Positions 50,325-59,001 of a DNA stretch of 64,000 nucleotides are shown here, in pieces; position 1 is the first letter of the stretch, and each line of letters opens with the position of its first letter. The notes below the pieces were generated by a model that worked only from the letters and a program-made list of their open reading frames with translations, had not been told where the DNA came from and did no database searches. Origin of the DNA: an uncultured Dorea sp. (lineage in GTDB: Bacteria; Bacillota; Clostridia; Lachnospirales; Lachnospiraceae); the NCBI GenBank assembly GCA_910584265.1, contig CAJTZE010000005.1:1-64000 (forward strand), given 5' to 3'. Made by a program: the position numbers and the translations under genes.

Positions 50325-52382
50325 TTAATATACTACGACTGTTGTTCCTGAAGGAATATTATCATATATCCATTTTGCATTTTCAATCTGCAGCCGTACA
50401 CACCCGTGTGATATGGCAAGTCCGACCCGCCCGTCAGCTATTGCGCCATTCGGCCAGCATAATACAGAATGGAACAGATAATCCCCATAAAACTGTGTAT
50501 ACCAGAAGCATCGATAAACTCCGGAATTAAAGTAGTATCCTCTGCTTCCTACCGTAAACACGCCTGTTACTGTCGGCGTACCCGGTGCTCCGTCTCCACA
50601 ATCCCAGTACACGATATTATTCCAGTTACCCTGCCAGCCCTGGAATACTCCCACTTTATGCGTACTTCTATTTACCATAATGATATATGGGGTGGAGCTT
50701 GAATAGTTGTTTGCCCGCAGCATCATGGCTTCCAAATCAGCCGGATATCTCTGTGCTGTGTATCCCATTGTATAACTCTTCTCTGTTCCGTCATGAAGCT
50801 TTGCTATTACATGAAGCCAGTAATATCCGGAATTAGGCGCTATCCACGAAGCCGCGTTAGAATTACTCCAGCCGCTGATATCATGCCATACACCTGCCGC
50901 CACATCATAATACTGCCAGCGGTACTGCACCTGCCTGTCATTTGTCTGTGCTGACACAGCCATTGAATAGGCCAGATTGCCTGTCTTCCGCACATAAATC
51001 CCGTTCAGATTTACATAAGGGATTTCGATGCTATACCCCTTAAACGACTGCTCGATCAAAGAGCCATCCTTACCGTATATCTCATAACACAGAAGATAAC
51101 TTCCAACTGCATCCGGCTTCCAGATTACTTTTCCGTTCTTTTCTTCCAGTTCTGTCCAAACACTGCCATTATAGAGAAGATATCTGCTCTTTCCCACTTC
51201 GCCGATAAGATCCTGATAGCTGCCAGTCAGCTGGATCTCGCTTCCAACCCAGCCCGGAGATTCAGCAGATACTTTCAATGACTGAATCTTAGCTCCCTTT
51301 ACGCGGTACCCCATCACCTGGCTGAGCACTTGTCCATCTTTGCCCTTGGCTTCCACATAGACCCAGTAATCTCCTGATTTATCCGGCTTCCAGGACGCCC
51401 AGTTTCCCGCACTCCAATTCGTAAGTTCACTCCATTTATCTGCTTTTACATCATATATCTTCCACTGGAATCTCAGCTTTGAATCATTGGAGGTATATGC
51501 GGCTCCTACATCAATTTGATTGGATCTTTCTATTGCACATATTCCGTTTAATGTTGTTTTTATTCCTCCGTAATAGAATGGTATGGTATATGTTATAACC
51601 TTTCCGTCACTTCCGACTGCTTCCACGTGAACCCAGTAGCTGCCTGCCCGTTCCGGTTCCCAGGAAGTCCAGTTCCCGGTTGCTTCCCCCTGTATCAGCG
51701 ACCACTTCTGCGATGCCAGTTCATATATTTTCCACCGGAACTTCAAGCCGGTATCATTCGAGGTATATGCTATCCCCATGTCATAATGAGTTCCCTGATC
51801 CAATACACAAATACCATCCAGCGTTGTCTTCAGGCCTCCATAGCGGTAGCCGATCGTGCTGGCGGCCGTCTTGCCGTCTGTTGTCCGGACTTCTACATGG
51901 ATCCAATAGTCTCCTGCCTTTTTAAGCTCCCAGGTAACCCAGTTTCCTGTACTCCAATCTGATACCAGATTCCATTTTTCTTCAGCCAGATCATATTCCA
52001 GCCAGCGGAACTTCACATCTGGGTCATTCGATTCATAGGCCGCCCCGACGTCACATTTATTCCCCTTCTCAATGAGGCAGATTCCATTCAATTGTACAGA
52101 GTACTGTCCATCAGCCGGAGCATAAGCATGATCCGGCAGCTGCTGGACTTCTCCGGGAATCGTATGACTGTCATCGAGAGCGTCCGCATCATCCTCTATA
52201 ATGTCTGTACCGCCTTCTGCATCTGGTACCGTCTCAGCCATTCCTTCCTGCCCCTCTGACAGAACTGACGGTTCTACAGGAACAGCCAGCGTGTCCATAT
52301 CCTCCGCCGCCACTGTTAATTGAGCCATGAATACCAGCACCATCACTGCCGCAATCCAAGATCTTTTTACGTAATCCCTCAT
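50325..52382 (-). CDS. Secreted L,D-transpeptidase (YkuD) with five surface repeats
   Basis: A 685-residue secreted protein. A signal peptide and acidic linker are followed by three 'LNGIC' type repeats (CDVGAAYESNDPDVKFRW, GNWTSWEPERAGSYWVHVEA), one different repeat and a last 'LNGIYV' repeat. The C-terminal domain from about 570 is YkuD: IMVNRSTHKVGVFQGW, GTPTVTGVFTV, FHSVLCWPNG and the catalytic SHGCVRL. It would form 3-3 cross-links in peptidoglycan or attach proteins. Start at 52382 follows GGTGGGATTGAG. Domain order apart from the catalytic end is the same as in the NlpC/P60 gene upstream. Confidence 0.93.
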   Translation of the reverse strand: MRDYVKRSWIAAVMVLVFMAQLTVAAEDMDTLAVPVEPSVLSEGQEGMAETVPDAEGGTDIIEDDADALDDSHTIPGEVQQLPDHAYAPADGQYSVQLNGICLIEKGNKCDVGAAYESNDPDVKFRWLEYDLAEEKWNLVSDWSTGNWVTWELKKAGDYWIHVEVRTTDGKTAASTIGYRYGGLKTTLDGICVLDQGTHYDMGIAYTSNDTGLKFRWKIYELASQKWSLIQGEATGNWTSWEPERAGSYWVHVEAVGSDGKVITYTIPFYYGGIKTTLNGICAIERSNQIDVGAAYTSNDSKLRFQWKIYDVKADKWSELTNWSAGNWASWKPDKSGDYWVYVEAKGKDGQVLSQVMGYRVKGAKIQSLKVSAESPGWVGSEIQLTGSYQDLIGEVGKSRYLLYNGSVWTELEEKNGKVIWKPDAVGSYLLCYEIYGKDGSLIEQSFKGYSIEIPYVNLNGIYVRKTGNLAYSMAVSAQTNDRQVQYRWQYYDVAAGVWHDISGWSNSNAASWIAPNSGYYWLHVIAKLHDGTEKSYTMGYTAQRYPADLEAMMLRANNYSSSTPYIIMVNRSTHKVGVFQGWQGNWNNIVYWDCGDGAPGTPTVTGVFTVGSRGYYFNSGVYRCFWYTQFYGDYLFHSVLCWPNGAIADGRVGLAISHGCVRLQIENAKWIYDNIPSGTTVVVY

Positions 52383-52410
52383 CTCAATCCCACCTTTTTC
52401 AGCTAATTCT

Positions 52411-52439
52411 ATTATATTGTACCCGATGTATAAATGCAA
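52411..52439 (-). promoter_or_regulatory. Promoter of the L,D-transpeptidase gene
   Basis: Minus strand TTGCAT (52434-52439), 17 bases, TATAAT (52411-52416), 28 bases before the ATG. Confidence 0.7.
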
Positions 52440-52466
52440 TCTTATTCTCCAATTATTCCCTGATAA

Positions 52467-54854
52467 TTACACAAAAGGCCTTGCAACACCCTTAATATTG
52501 GATCTTGAGGAATTCCGGATCGGCCATACCACTACCTGATTAGGCCATGACTCAATTACCATATCATTTCCCAGATAGATAGCCACATGAATGACGCTTC
52601 CTCCGGAACCCTGATAAAATATCAAATCACCCCTCTGTCTTTCCCCATAAGATACATGCTTAAACAGCGGAGATGCCCACATGTTTCTAGATTCATATTC
52701 ATATCCTGGCTGCGAATGCCTGATAGGATTAATCGGAGAAGTATCAATTCCTGCTGAAAATAATGCCTGCATAACCAAACCACTGCAGTCAATTCCTGTC
52801 CCCGGCGCCCCGGATGCCCCGATTACGTAAGGGGTTCCCAGATAAGAATATGCTGTACTGATCATCGCTTCGATACAATCCTCCCGTGTGCTGTCAGTAT
52901 TTATTCTCATTGGACTTACGTATGCGCCCAAATTATACCAGTCGTATTCCGACAGACCCATTGCTGTCCATGTAGCATAATCTACATAACCAGTTACCGG
53001 AAGTCCTGCCCTCTGCTGGAATGCTTTTACTGCAAGGATTACATTATTGCCGTAAAATGCACCTCCCATACCGATCCCATAGCCTACGCCTAACTTGCGC
53101 ATTACGTACATTACTTTCAATCCCTCGCACCCATAGAAGAGATTATATCCGCCGCCAGACAAAGAGATAGAGTCCTGAATCTGATAATATCCCCCTGGAT
53201 TCTGATACCTTCTCAATGTATAGCCGGTTGTCTGGCTCTTGATTGTCCCGTCATGAAGCTTAGCCTCAACATGCAGCCAGTATGTCCCTGTTTTAGATGC
53301 CTGCCAGCTTGCCGCATTCAGTGAATTCCAGTCGCAGATCAGTCCCCACTGCTGCGTTGACAAATCATAATACTGCCATCTATACTGTATCTCTTTATCA
53401 TTTGTATTGCTGTTGACCGCCATAGCAATATTTAAATTCCCATCATTTCTTATGTAGATTCCATTCAAATTTACATATGGAATTTCTATGCTGTATCCTT
53501 TAAAAAACTGATCAATCAGCCTGCCTTCCGCATCATATATTTCATAGCACAGCAGATAAGTGCCTAATGCATCCGTATTCCATACCGCTCCTTTATCATT
53601 TTTCTCCAGCTCTCTCCAATTCTGTCCGTTATAAAGAAGATATCTGTCACTTGACACCTCTCCTGACACATCTCTATACCGTCCATTTAACTGAATAGTG
53701 CTCCCTACCCAGTTCGGTGACTCTGGAGACGCCGCAAGATTTAATATTTTCGCACTGTTAACATGATAGCCGATTACCTGGCTTACTGTACTGCCATTTC
53801 TTCCTTTCGCCTCTGCGTAAATCCAATAGTCTCCTGAGCCCTCCGGCTTCCACGATGCCCAGTTACCCGAAGACCAGTCTGTCAAATCTGCCCATTTCCC
53901 GGTCTTCAGATTATAAATCTTCCATCGGAATTTAACTTGAGAATCATTCGTATTATAGGCTATTCCTACATCAACCTGATTATCTCTCTCTATTGTACAA
54001 AGTCCATTCAGAGTTGTCACCAAACCGCTAAAATAGAACGGTATTGTATAAGTCTTAATATCGCCCGTACTCTCAATTGCTTCTACGTGGATCCAATAGG
54101 AGCCTTCATCCTCCGGCTCCCAGGAAACCCAGTTTCCTGATGATGGTTTTTGCAGAACAGACCACTTCTTCTTTGATAGCTCATATATCTTCCACTGAAA
54201 TTTAATGCCGGAATCATTGGATTCATACGCAATTCCCATATCGTATTTTGTACCCTGGTCAATTACGCAGATTCCGTTCAGGGTTGTCTGAATACCCTTA
54301 TACCGATAACCATAAACACAATTCGCCTCAGCTCCATCCGACGTCCTTGCATTTACATAAATCCAATAATCCCCTGCTTTTTCTAAATTCCATGTAATCC
54401 AATTTCCCTTCTGCCAGCCAGCCACTTCAGTCCATTTGTCTTTACTCAGATCATACTGCAGCCATTGGAACTCTACATTTGGATCATTCGACTCATATGC
54501 AGCTCCGACATCACACTTGTTTCCCCTTTCAATCAAGCATATTCCATTCAGCTTTAAAGAATATCCCGGAGCGTTCTCACGGGAATTGTCGGTATCAGAA
54601 CTATTGTATTGTATATCATTGTCAGTCCCGCCTGTATTGGTACTATCCGAAGTTTTCTCTGATTCCGGAACCGGCGCAGACTCCGGCGGCAAAGAGGATT
54701 CCTCCTTTAACCCAGAAGATTCTTCGTTCTCCTTTAACTGCGCCTTTTCTTCCACTGAACTATCTGTCTGCATGTCCCCGGCATAGGCAACAGTCTGCCC
54801 GGAAAGCATACATACTGCAGCCAAAACTATCAAAGCTCTTTTCAGAACATTCAT
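52467..54854 (-). CDS. Secreted NlpC/P60 peptidoglycan hydrolase with five surface repeats
   Basis: A 795-residue secreted protein with a signal peptide (VLKRALIVLAAVCMLSG) and a Ser/Glu/Pro linker. Three 'LNGIC' repeats, one 'NWVGSTIQLNGRYRDVSG' repeat and one 'LNGIYI' repeat follow. Then comes a peptidoglycan-binding helix bundle (VILAVKAFQQRAGLPVTGYV) and an NlpC/P60 domain. The catalytic set is IDCSGLVMQALF (Cys), SVIHVAIYLGNDMVI (His) and a downstream polar residue. It cleaves peptide stems in the wall. ATG at 54854 follows GGGGGATGG. Confidence 0.93.
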   Translation of the reverse strand: MNVLKRALIVLAAVCMLSGQTVAYAGDMQTDSSVEEKAQLKENEESSGLKEESSLPPESAPVPESEKTSDSTNTGGTDNDIQYNSSDTDNSRENAPGYSLKLNGICLIERGNKCDVGAAYESNDPNVEFQWLQYDLSKDKWTEVAGWQKGNWITWNLEKAGDYWIYVNARTSDGAEANCVYGYRYKGIQTTLNGICVIDQGTKYDMGIAYESNDSGIKFQWKIYELSKKKWSVLQKPSSGNWVSWEPEDEGSYWIHVEAIESTGDIKTYTIPFYFSGLVTTLNGLCTIERDNQVDVGIAYNTNDSQVKFRWKIYNLKTGKWADLTDWSSGNWASWKPEGSGDYWIYAEAKGRNGSTVSQVIGYHVNSAKILNLAASPESPNWVGSTIQLNGRYRDVSGEVSSDRYLLYNGQNWRELEKNDKGAVWNTDALGTYLLCYEIYDAEGRLIDQFFKGYSIEIPYVNLNGIYIRNDGNLNIAMAVNSNTNDKEIQYRWQYYDLSTQQWGLICDWNSLNAASWQASKTGTYWLHVEAKLHDGTIKSQTTGYTLRRYQNPGGYYQIQDSISLSGGGYNLFYGCEGLKVMYVMRKLGVGYGIGMGGAFYGNNVILAVKAFQQRAGLPVTGYVDYATWTAMGLSEYDWYNLGAYVSPMRINTDSTREDCIEAMISTAYSYLGTPYVIGASGAPGTGIDCSGLVMQALFSAGIDTSPINPIRHSQPGYEYESRNMWASPLFKHVSYGERQRGDLIFYQGSGGSVIHVAIYLGNDMVIESWPNQVVVWPIRNSSRSNIKGVARPFV

Positions 54855-54890
54855 ATTTCCATCCCCCATTATGTTAAAGCCTGAATACAA

Positions 54891-54927
54891 AAGACTTTCT
54901 ATAAGCATTACCGTTATAGAAAGTCTT
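54891..54927 (-). terminator. Terminator after rfbB
   Basis: A perfect 14-base stem (54891-54904 with 54914-54927) around a 9-base loop, followed by TTTTG on the minus strand. Confidence 0.75.
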
Positions 54928-54959
54928 TATATAACATATATTTACATCATATAATAGAA

Positions 54960-56036
54960 TTACTCATACATCTCTGCATAATATTTCTGGTAATCGCCGC
55001 TCGTTACATTCCTCATCCATTCCTCATGTTCAAAGAACCATTGGATTGTCAGCCGGATGCCTTCCTCAAACATGGTATCCGGTACCCATCCAACTTCCTT
55101 TTTTATCTTGTCAGGGGCAATGGCGTACCTTCTGTCATGTCCCTTTCTGTCCTCAACATACGTAATCAGCTCTTCACTAACCAGCGTTTTTCTCGCGTCA
55201 CCCTCCGGAAGCATCTCCTGAAGCGTCTTTAAAATAATATGGATAATCTCAATATTCTGCTTTTCATTGTGACCTCCGATATTATAAGTTTCAAACAAAC
55301 GCCCCTTTTCCTGTACCATATCGATGCCTTTTGCATGATCTTCAACATACAACCAATCCCGTACATTCTTCCCATCGCCGTATACAGGAAGCTTCTTTCC
55401 CTGCAGTGCATTATTGATGATAAGCGGAATTAATTTCTCTGGGAACTGATAAGGCCCATAATTATTACTACAGTTTGTAATGTTTGCAGGAAATTTATAT
55501 GTGTCCATATAAGACTTTACGAGCATATCTGACGAAGCCTTACTTGCAGAATACGGACTGTGAGGATCATACGGTGTTGTCTCATAAAAGAACTCCCCTT
55601 CTTCCTCCAGAGAACCATATACTTCATCTGTAGAAACATGAAGGAACTTCTTGCCATCCTTAAATGACCCATCTTCTAATTCCCATGCGGCTTTTGCCGC
55701 ATTCAGCATGACTAAAGTACCCAATACATTCGTTTTTACAAAAACATCCGGATTCTTTATACTTCTATCCACGTGGCTTTCTGCCGCAAAATGAACTACT
55801 CTGTCGATATCATTCTCTTCAAATATCTTATGAATTGCTCCGGCATCACAAATATCAGCCCGGATGAACGTGTAATTGTCTCTGTTCTCAATATCCTTTA
55901 AATTTTCAAGATTCCCTGCATAAGTCAGCTTGTCTACATTAATAATCCTTATCTCATTGTCATATTTGCGGAACATATAATGAATATAATTACTTCCAAT
56001 AAAACCTGCCCCGCCTGTTACTAAATAAGTTCTCAT
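54960..56036 (-). CDS. rfbB: dTDP-glucose 4,6-dehydratase
   Basis: A 358-residue extended short-chain dehydrogenase for the second step of dTDP-L-rhamnose synthesis. Landmarks are LVTGGAGFIGSNYIHYM, HFAAESHVDRSIKNPDVF, HVSTDEVYGSLEE, PHSPYSASKASSDMLVK (YxxxK), NCSNNYGPYQFPEKLIPL and VRDWLYVEDHAKGI. Length is standard. It is the last gene of a separate rhamnose operon with rfbD. Confidence 0.97.
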   Translation of the reverse strand: MRTYLVTGGAGFIGSNYIHYMFRKYDNEIRIINVDKLTYAGNLENLKDIENRDNYTFIRADICDAGAIHKIFEENDIDRVVHFAAESHVDRSIKNPDVFVKTNVLGTLVMLNAAKAAWELEDGSFKDGKKFLHVSTDEVYGSLEEEGEFFYETTPYDPHSPYSASKASSDMLVKSYMDTYKFPANITNCSNNYGPYQFPEKLIPLIINNALQGKKLPVYGDGKNVRDWLYVEDHAKGIDMVQEKGRLFETYNIGGHNEKQNIEIIHIILKTLQEMLPEGDARKTLVSEELITYVEDRKGHDRRYAIAPDKIKKEVGWVPDTMFEEGIRLTIQWFFEHEEWMRNVTSGDYQKYYAEMYE

Positions 56037-56047
56037 CTGTCTCCTCC

Positions 56048-56890
56048 CTATAGGTTATTCATAATCTTCGTGATTTTCCCTGCGTCTCCCCAAACTCCCG
56101 GAGAGTCATACGGTCTGTCAGGAAAAGCGCCAAATTCCGGTCTGATCTTAAACCCATGCTCTTTGATAAACTCATCCACCTTATCCGCTAAAGATACCGG
56201 ATTACCGGTACAGCAGTTGATCACTCCATGTACCTCATCCTGAGTAGAAGCCGCCGCGATCTGCTTTGCCAATTCGTCTACGCTGATAAAATCATATTTA
56301 TTTTTCCCTGAGTTAAATGGAAATGTTTCTTTTCCTTCTTCCTCCCATCCAACAATCTTAGCAAACAGCGAGCTGCTCTTCTTGTCGTCTCCCAAAATAT
56401 AATACGCACGGAGCCAGTCAATCTTAACATCTTTCCCGCCTGCAAGAAGAAAGGTCATCTGCCGCAATGCATTCTTTGCAATCCCATAAAGAGAGGTAGG
56501 ATTTGTAGGCGTATCCTCAGTAATCGGTCCCTCCCAATAGCCGACTTCATGCATGGTTCCCATTACTGCAAGCTGTTTAAGCCCGCCTTCGATCATATTT
56601 TTAATAAACGTATAGTGATTCGGCAAATCAATAATATGTGTCTCTGAATTATGCACAAACCCGTTTCTCCACGCCATATGGATACACACATCCGGCCTGC
56701 CTGTCTGCTCATAAATGTCCTCAGCTCCGCTAAAAATAGATGCCTCCACATGCTGTGCACGTTCATCAATCCCATCGAACCTAAAATCACTTGCCAGCAC
56801 AGTATGTCCCATGTCAAGCAAAGCTTTCACTACATGACGGCCGATGTAACCATTTGCACCAGTTACCAATACTCTTTTTTTCATGCCCAT
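56048..56890 (-). CDS. NAD-dependent epimerase/dehydratase family protein
   Basis: A 280-residue extended SDR with RVLVTGANGYIGRHVVKAL at the N-terminus and the active-site YGIAKNAL (YxxxK). DVCIHMAWRNGFVHNSE and IDWLRAYYILGDD are also present. It lies between rfbD and rfbB, and its ATG follows the stop of rfbD immediately (TAAATG). Its substrate is not known; an extra nucleotide-sugar reduction or epimerisation for the polymer is likely. Similar proteins occur in rhamnose loci of related gut Firmicutes. Confidence 0.85.
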   Translation of the reverse strand: MGMKKRVLVTGANGYIGRHVVKALLDMGHTVLASDFRFDGIDERAQHVEASIFSGAEDIYEQTGRPDVCIHMAWRNGFVHNSETHIIDLPNHYTFIKNMIEGGLKQLAVMGTMHEVGYWEGPITEDTPTNPTSLYGIAKNALRQMTFLLAGGKDVKIDWLRAYYILGDDKKSSSLFAKIVGWEEEGKETFPFNSGKNKYDFISVDELAKQIAAASTQDEVHGVINCCTGNPVSLADKVDEFIKEHGFKIRPEFGAFPDRPYDSPGVWGDAGKITKIMNNL

Positions 56891-57757
56891 TTATTCATTC
56901 TCCTTTACTAATAAATCTCTTTCTATCAGATACTCATCCAAAGCTTCTTCCCAGTTCTTCATTCTATAGTAAAATCTCTCTCTCAAATTCTGATTATCTA
57001 ACATGGAGTACGCCGGCCTGCTGGCTGGCGCTCCGTACTCTTCCGAAGTTACAGGCAGTATTTTCGTATCTTTCCCGCATTTATCCATAATGCACTGCGC
57101 AAACTCTGCCCAGCTGCAATTTCCTTCACATGTCGCATGATATGTTCCGTACAGCTCGGATTCAAGCAATAATGCAATAACCTTGACGACTTCTACAGCG
57201 CTTGTGGGATTTCCGATCTGATCCTTCACAACTGAAATTACGTCCTTCGTTTCTGAAAGCTTCAGCATTGTGTTAACAAAATTTTTCCCTTCTCCATACA
57301 GCCACGCTGTTCGGACTATAAAATACCTATGCGCAATAGCTCTTACGAATTCTTCACCCTCCAGTTTTGTCCGCCCGTAAACAGACTGTGGATTATAGCT
57401 GTCCTTCTCTGTATATGGCTCCGTTTTCTTTCCATCATAAACATAATCTGACGAAAGATGAACCAGAACAGCGTCCACTGCATTTGCAGCAAGACTTAAA
57501 TATTTGGGACCCAGTGCATTTAATAAATACGCTTTCTCTTTCTCTGTCTCACATGCATCTACTTGCGTATGCGCCGCACAGTTAATGATAACATCCGGAT
57601 GAACATCCAGAATCTTATCCATCACATCCTGTTCATCTGTAATATTCAGTTCTTTTACATCTGTATTAATCAATTGAACATCAGACCTGTCCGCATAATA
57701 GGCATTCAGCGCCCGTCCTAACTGCCCCTGGCTTCCTGTAATTAATATCTTTTTCAA
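56891..57757 (-). CDS. rfbD: dTDP-4-dehydrorhamnose reductase
   Basis: A 288-residue SDR for the final step to dTDP-L-rhamnose. It has KILITGSQGQLGRALNAYY, DVIINCAAHTQVDACETE, VHLSSDYVYDGKKTEPY, NPQSVYGRTKLEGEEFV and FIVRTAWLYGEGKNFVNTM. First gene of the rfbD operon, with a strong promoter at 57814-57842. Confidence 0.97.
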   Translation of the reverse strand: MKKILITGSQGQLGRALNAYYADRSDVQLINTDVKELNITDEQDVMDKILDVHPDVIINCAAHTQVDACETEKEKAYLLNALGPKYLSLAANAVDAVLVHLSSDYVYDGKKTEPYTEKDSYNPQSVYGRTKLEGEEFVRAIAHRYFIVRTAWLYGEGKNFVNTMLKLSETKDVISVVKDQIGNPTSAVEVVKVIALLLESELYGTYHATCEGNCSWAEFAQCIMDKCGKDTKILPVTSEEYGAPASRPAYSMLDNQNLRERFYYRMKNWEEALDEYLIERDLLVKENE

Positions 57758-57813
57758 TTCTTTATCCTCTTTACCCTACGTTATTCTATCTACGGCTAAT
57801 CACATCTATGTGA

Positions 57814-57842
57814 ATTATATATGATTTAGCATATCATTTCAA
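57814..57842 (-). promoter_or_regulatory. Promoter of the rfbD operon
   Basis: Minus strand TTGAAA (57837-57842), 17 bases, TATAAT (57814-57819), about 57 bases before the rfbD ATG. Confidence 0.7.
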
Positions 57843-57884
57843 GCCGAAGTAAAAGAAATCCTTACTCCTCAAAAATCGTATCAC

Positions 57885-58940
57885 CTATACGGTCTTATCT
57901 GCCTTACCAGCCCGTATCTCTTCATATACCTGAAATACTGATGCCATTACCCTGGCATGAAAATTATATAAAAGCCATGAGAACACAGCTATCACTACAC
58001 ATACAGCAATAAATAATATATAACTGTATAAAACCGGGATATTCGCCAGATCAAACGATGCCGTCATCCTGGCTATAATTACGTGATGAACCAGAAAAAT
58101 AGCATAAGAATATTTGCTTATTATACTGCATATTTTGTTTATTATCAAATTATTGAAATGATACGACAAATAAACCAGCACCAAAAATGATGCAATTCCA
58201 ACATATGTTGTCTGCAGATTCGGATACCACGACGGTTTGAAAACAGCATTTAGAATCAAAATCACAAACGCTCCAGCTGCCAGTTTGGCATCAACCTTCT
58301 TCCTTAACCGCACAAAATACATTCCGAAACAGATTTCCGGTAATCTTGTGAATATGATTTTCTCTGTAGAGAAGTTATAATCATAGAAGAAAACCATCCA
58401 CACATATATGAGCATAATTCCAATCCCTGCCGCGGCCGGATATTGAAGAATCAGCTTCCTAAGCAGCGGAAACAGCAGATACATCAGGATGATCACTCCT
58501 AAAAACCATTCTCCCAAAATATAGAACATTGGAAAATTTTCTACCAGCAGTCCATCAAAGCCTAATATTGAAAAAATTATATTCATCTTAGGCGTTTCCC
58601 CTGCCGCCGGAACTGCTTTATTTACATAAAATAAATATAAAAAGGCGAAGCTGTATGCCAGCCAGAACATGGGATAGATAGAAAAAAACCTTTTCTGATA
58701 AAATCTTTTCCAGTCACACCGCTCTTCATACACATACATCAAGGCAGCGCCGGAAATAATAAAAAAAAGAGATACTCCCCAGTTTCCAATATATATATTG
58801 GATACTGTCGTTGTTATAATTGCTTTTTCCGGCGCTGGCGGCGACAGATATAAATACCTGGCATTAAAATGTGTCATAATAATGGAAATTGCCGCAACAG
58901 CCCGTACAAAATCTAAATAAAACAATCTTTCTTTCTTCAC
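57885..58940 (-). CDS. Membrane acyltransferase (Acyltransferase_3 family)
   Basis: A roughly 351-residue protein with about ten membrane helices. It has FYLDFVRAVAAISIIMTHFN with the family's early His, SLFFIISGAALMYVYEE, and FLVHHVIIARM near the end. These enzymes move acetyl or other acyl groups onto surface sugars or lipids. The GTG at 58940 follows GGGGAAAATGTATC; a TTG eight codons upstream is the alternative. It follows the GtrII-like gene and probably decorates the same polymer. Confidence 0.88.
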   Translation of the reverse strand: MKKERLFYLDFVRAVAAISIIMTHFNARYLYLSPPAPEKAIITTTVSNIYIGNWGVSLFFIISGAALMYVYEERCDWKRFYQKRFFSIYPMFWLAYSFAFLYLFYVNKAVPAAGETPKMNIIFSILGFDGLLVENFPMFYILGEWFLGVIILMYLLFPLLRKLILQYPAAAGIGIMLIYVWMVFFYDYNFSTEKIIFTRLPEICFGMYFVRLRKKVDAKLAAGAFVILILNAVFKPSWYPNLQTTYVGIASFLVLVYLSYHFNNLIINKICSIISKYSYAIFLVHHVIIARMTASFDLANIPVLYSYILFIAVCVVIAVFSWLLYNFHARVMASVFQVYEEIRAGKADKTV

Positions 58941-59001
58941 GATACATTTTCCCCGATTCTTCAAAAAGTACTCTTAATTCCCTAATTTCTGAGCCTGTCA
59001 A

